A stretch of DNA of 37,920 bases from Acidimicrobiia bacterium. GTDB taxonomy: Bacteria > Actinomycetota > Acidimicrobiia > IMCC26256 > JAENVU01. Location: positions 1-37,920 of the forward strand of contig SHUZ01000006.1 of the NCBI GenBank assembly GCA_009694415.1, in the 5' to 3' direction. The position numbers and the translations under genes were made by a program. The notes below the pieces were generated by a model, which was not told the origin of the DNA, did no database searches, and saw only the letters and a list, made by a program, of their open reading frames with translations. Shown in pieces: positions 37,079 through 37,920 of the stretch (position 1 is its first letter; each line of letters starts with the position of its first letter).

Positions 37079-37501
37079 ATGCACCTCCACCGCAAGGGAC
37101 CGCCCGAGACGGTCATGCCGCCGGACCCCGCGCAAGTGGACCTCGACGCGGCTCGACAACTCGGTGATCTCGTGGCGCGGCGTGCTGCTATAGCGCAGAT
37201 CATCGTCAACTATCCGCGCAGTTGCGCGTGCTGGGCCGATCTCGCGGATATCGCCGAAGATCAGGTTGAGGCGTACGCATATGCACGCACCGGTTACCAC
37301 CGTGGGCTCGACCAACTACGCCAGGCCGGCTGGCGTGGAAGCGGATTTGTTCGATGGGCAGAGCCGACGAATCGCGGGATGCTTAGTTCGGTTGCCGCGT
37401 TGCGAAAAGCTGCAGGTGCTATCGGTGAAGCCGACGAAGAAGCCAGGTGCGCCGAGTTCTTGGCGCTGCTAGACCCAAGCGGACCATGGGCACAGGGCTA
37501 A
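37079..37501 (+). CDS. DUF3151 family protein
   Basis: PPDPAQVDLDAARQLGDLVARRAAIAQIIVNYPRSCACWADLADIAEDQVEAYAYARTGYHRGLDQLRQAGWRGSGFVRWAEPTNRGML; start uncertain (GTG 37064 possible). Confidence 0.75.
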   Translation: MHLHRKGPPETVMPPDPAQVDLDAARQLGDLVARRAAIAQIIVNYPRSCACWADLADIAEDQVEAYAYARTGYHRGLDQLRQAGWRGSGFVRWAEPTNRGMLSSVAALRKAAGAIGEADEEARCAEFLALLDPSGPWAQG

Positions 37502-37562
37502 CGTCATCGCCGCGCCGACTGTCTCAACTAGGCGATCGGCAATCAAGTCGAGAGGTTGCTGA

Positions 37563-37920
37563 ATGAAGCGCGCGCTAGTCACCGGTATCACAGGACAAGA
37601 CGGACGGTATCTGAGCGAACTCCTTGCAAGTAAGGGCTACCAGGTGTTCGGCCTCATCCACGGTCAAGCGAACCCGAAGGCTCGCATGGTCATGGAAGAG
37701 AACCCGGGCCTCGAACTCGTTGAGGGCGACCTGCGCGACCTGCCTTCGCTCATCGCCGCGATTGAGCAAGTCCAACCCGACGAGGTCTACAACCTCGGTG
37801 CAATTAGTTTCGTGCAACTGTCGTTCAAACAAGCCGAATTAACCGCGGAGATAACGGGCCTCGGCGTGCTTCGGATGTTGGAAGCGGTGCGAATCGTCGG
37901 CGGTACCGATAATAACCCCA
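37563..37920 (+). CDS. GDP-mannose 4,6-dehydratase-like NAD-dependent epimerase, partial (right edge)
   Basis: MKRALVTGITGQDGRYLSELLASKGYQVFGLIHG...VQPDEVYNLGAISFVQLSFKQAELTAEITGLGVLRMLEAVR; open to the end of the window. Confidence 0.88.
   Translation, partial: MKRALVTGITGQDGRYLSELLASKGYQVFGLIHGQANPKARMVMEENPGLELVEGDLRDLPSLIAAIEQVQPDEVYNLGAISFVQLSFKQAELTAEITGLGVLRMLEAVRIVGGTDNNP

Overview
The window looks like a chromosomal segment of a high-GC actinobacterium (Acidimicrobiia-like, by gene content and order). It is mostly core metabolism. Contents from left to right: a galactose-oxidase/kelch-type secreted protein running off the left edge (missing from the supplied ORF track); asd-lysC; a secreted S15-type hydrolase; a peptidyl-prolyl isomerase; an S51-like peptidase; acyl-CoA genes that look like parts of an ethylmalonyl-CoA pathway (hbd, ecm-type mutase, fadD, CaiB-type CoA-transferase, accD/accE, epimerase, ccr, thiolase); recR-ybaB-dnaX-ffs-tRNA-Ser; a cupin + beta-barrel protein; a LivK-like lipoprotein; tadA; a second tRNA-Ser; metF; DUF2505; copA/csoR; an FrhB-like Fe-S protein; a kinase-like/DUF3090/histidine-phosphatase triad; DUF3151; and the start of a GDP-mannose 4,6-dehydratase-like gene. 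No CRISPR array, transposase or prophage was seen. The most unusual signal is a ~60-64 bp repeat, present in four intergenic copies (22004, 23217, 29673, 34975), all in the same orientation. Each copy is built from up to three consecutive short palindromes, some with compensatory changes between copies. Copies 3 and 4 supply the stop codon of the convergent gene. Other structures include a 28-bp-arm hairpin before the FrhB gene, a hairpin that would sequester a candidate tadA Shine-Dalgarno, an internal start in lysC, a degenerate GGDEF domain, a PQQ-propeller pseudogene and a truncated membrane-protein remnant.
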